Assembly: GCA_946402595.1 (NCBI GenBank)
Contig: CAMIWY010000105.1
Location: forward strand, 1-5,766
Reading direction: 5' to 3'
Length of the DNA stretch: 5,766 nucleotides
Source: an uncultured Clostridia bacterium
GTDB taxonomy: Bacteria; Bacillota; Clostridia; Peptostreptococcales; Anaerovoracaceae
Part shown: positions 5,194-5,766 of the stretch, piece after piece
Position numbering within the stretch: the stretch's first letter is position 1
How the letters are laid out: each line of letters begins with the position of its first letter
The notes under the pieces: generated by a model
Seen by the model: the letters and a program-made list of their open reading frames with translations, nothing else
Told to the model about the DNA's origin: nothing
The model's database searches: none
Program-made: the position numbers and the translations under genes

Positions 5194-5766
5194 TTACTTG
5201 TCATATTTTGGCTGAGCGTAGCCGCGGATGCAGCCCCAGCCTACCGGGATCTCACGTGTTGCTACGATTCCGATACCTCTGTTGCCCTCGATGCAGGTGA
5301 TCTGTCTGCCCTCGACTTTGACAACGAGACCGATGTGAGAAGCGGATGCATTGTTAGGCTGTCTGAATCTGCCCCAGCTGTATACGATGATGTCGCCAGG
5401 CCTTGGAGTGATGGTTCCATCCTCCTGCCAGATGCCGAGTGCCTGGAAGATCTTGATGTGTCTCGGGACACTGCACTCTCTTCCGATCAGGTTCACGCAA
5501 CCTGTCTTGATGGCGGCTGCCGATACTGTAGCGTCGCACCATGCGTCAGAGTATTTCATCTTGTATCCTGCCGGCCAAGGCAAAACGGAATTGTATATGT
5601 CGATGATTCCGTGCTGCTTGCCGTTGATCCTGCTGTATCCCATCCATGCGTTGAAGGTGTCGATCATCGCCTGAGCAGTGCCCGGCCTGGAAACCTTGAC
5701 AGGGAAGGTAGTAACAGCACCGGTATGAGTCTTCATGCGGATGTCAGCTGTACCAGCGGAAACACC
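5194..5766 (-). CDS. Ig-like/CHAP-domain cell-wall hydrolase, 5' end outside window
   Basis: The C-terminal 190 residues of a probable exported peptidoglycan hydrolase; the frame is open to the window edge, so the ATG at 5736 is internal. Visible residues 1-25 (GTADIRMKTHTGAV...PVKV) resemble the last strands of a bacterial Ig-like (Big_2-type) domain. Residues about 30-187 form a CHAP/NlpC-P60-like cysteine amidase or endopeptidase domain: nucleophile C77 (SDAWCDATVSAAA), H144 (ASHIGLVVKV) and E160/N162 (CIEGNRG) as candidate catalytic residues, with PRPGDIIVYSWG before the histidine as usual in CHAP. Clostridial proteins of this type are surface or secreted enzymes for cell-wall turnover, or phage-derived lysins; no phage genes are visible here. 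Signal peptide and wall-anchoring regions would be upstream. The assignment rests on motifs; CHAP is the more likely of the two related folds. It is convergent with galM. Confidence 0.8.
   Translation of the reverse strand, partial: GVSAGTADIRMKTHTGAVTTFPVKVSRPGTAQAMIDTFNAWMGYSRINGKQHGIIDIYNSVLPWPAGYKMKYSDAWCDATVSAAAIKTGCVNLIGRECSVPRHIKIFQALGIWQEDGTITPRPGDIIVYSWGRFRQPNNASASHIGLVVKVEGRQITCIEGNRGIGIVATREIPVGWGCIRGYAQPKYDK

Overview
The window looks like chromosomal DNA of a low-to-moderate-GC Gram-positive anaerobe, most likely a member of Bacillota/Clostridia. This is an inference from three things: the AGGAGG-type ribosome sites, the clostridial style of the topoisomerase A subunit (short C-terminal domain), and a CHAP endopeptidase joined to an Ig-like domain of the kind common in gut Clostridia. 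Genes are G+C-balanced and the intergenic spacers are AT-rich. There is no prophage, integrase, CRISPR array or RNA gene.

Layout: (1) 1-1877, plus strand, the C-terminal ~85% of a type IIA topoisomerase A subunit (ParC/GyrA family), ending in a perfect sliding-clamp-binding pentapeptide, QLSLF. (2) 1878-2183, a 306-bp spacer with a strong intrinsic terminator, a doubtful 27-codon ORF, a candidate promoter and a CcpA cre-like palindrome. (3) 2184-3053, nfo, endonuclease IV, with all nine zinc ligands. (4) 3054-3157, a promoter with a perfect TATAAT and a strong ribosome site. (5) 3158-3685, a nicotinamidase-like cysteine hydrolase, overlapping by ATGA with (6) 3682-4944, galM, aldose 1-epimerase, oversized because of two inserts. 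(7) 4945-5193, a convergent intergenic space filled edge to edge by four copies of a 27-nt palindromic repeat plus a bidirectional terminator. (8) 5194-5766, minus strand, the C-terminal part of an Ig-like/CHAP cell-wall hydrolase that runs off the window.

The genes do not form one pathway. The topoisomerase unit ends at its own terminator. nfo (base excision repair) has its own promoter region, possibly under carbon-catabolite control. The nicotinamidase-like gene and galM are translationally coupled and may also receive read-through from nfo, since no terminator is visible after it. The most notable feature is the repeat array at 4945-5191: four 27-nt units with a GGGACGGT core, one of which has a compensatory base-pair swap in its closing stem. 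This suggests a REP-like element maintained as a structure. I do not see a clear new multi-gene system; the repeat family and the clamp motif are the best leads.
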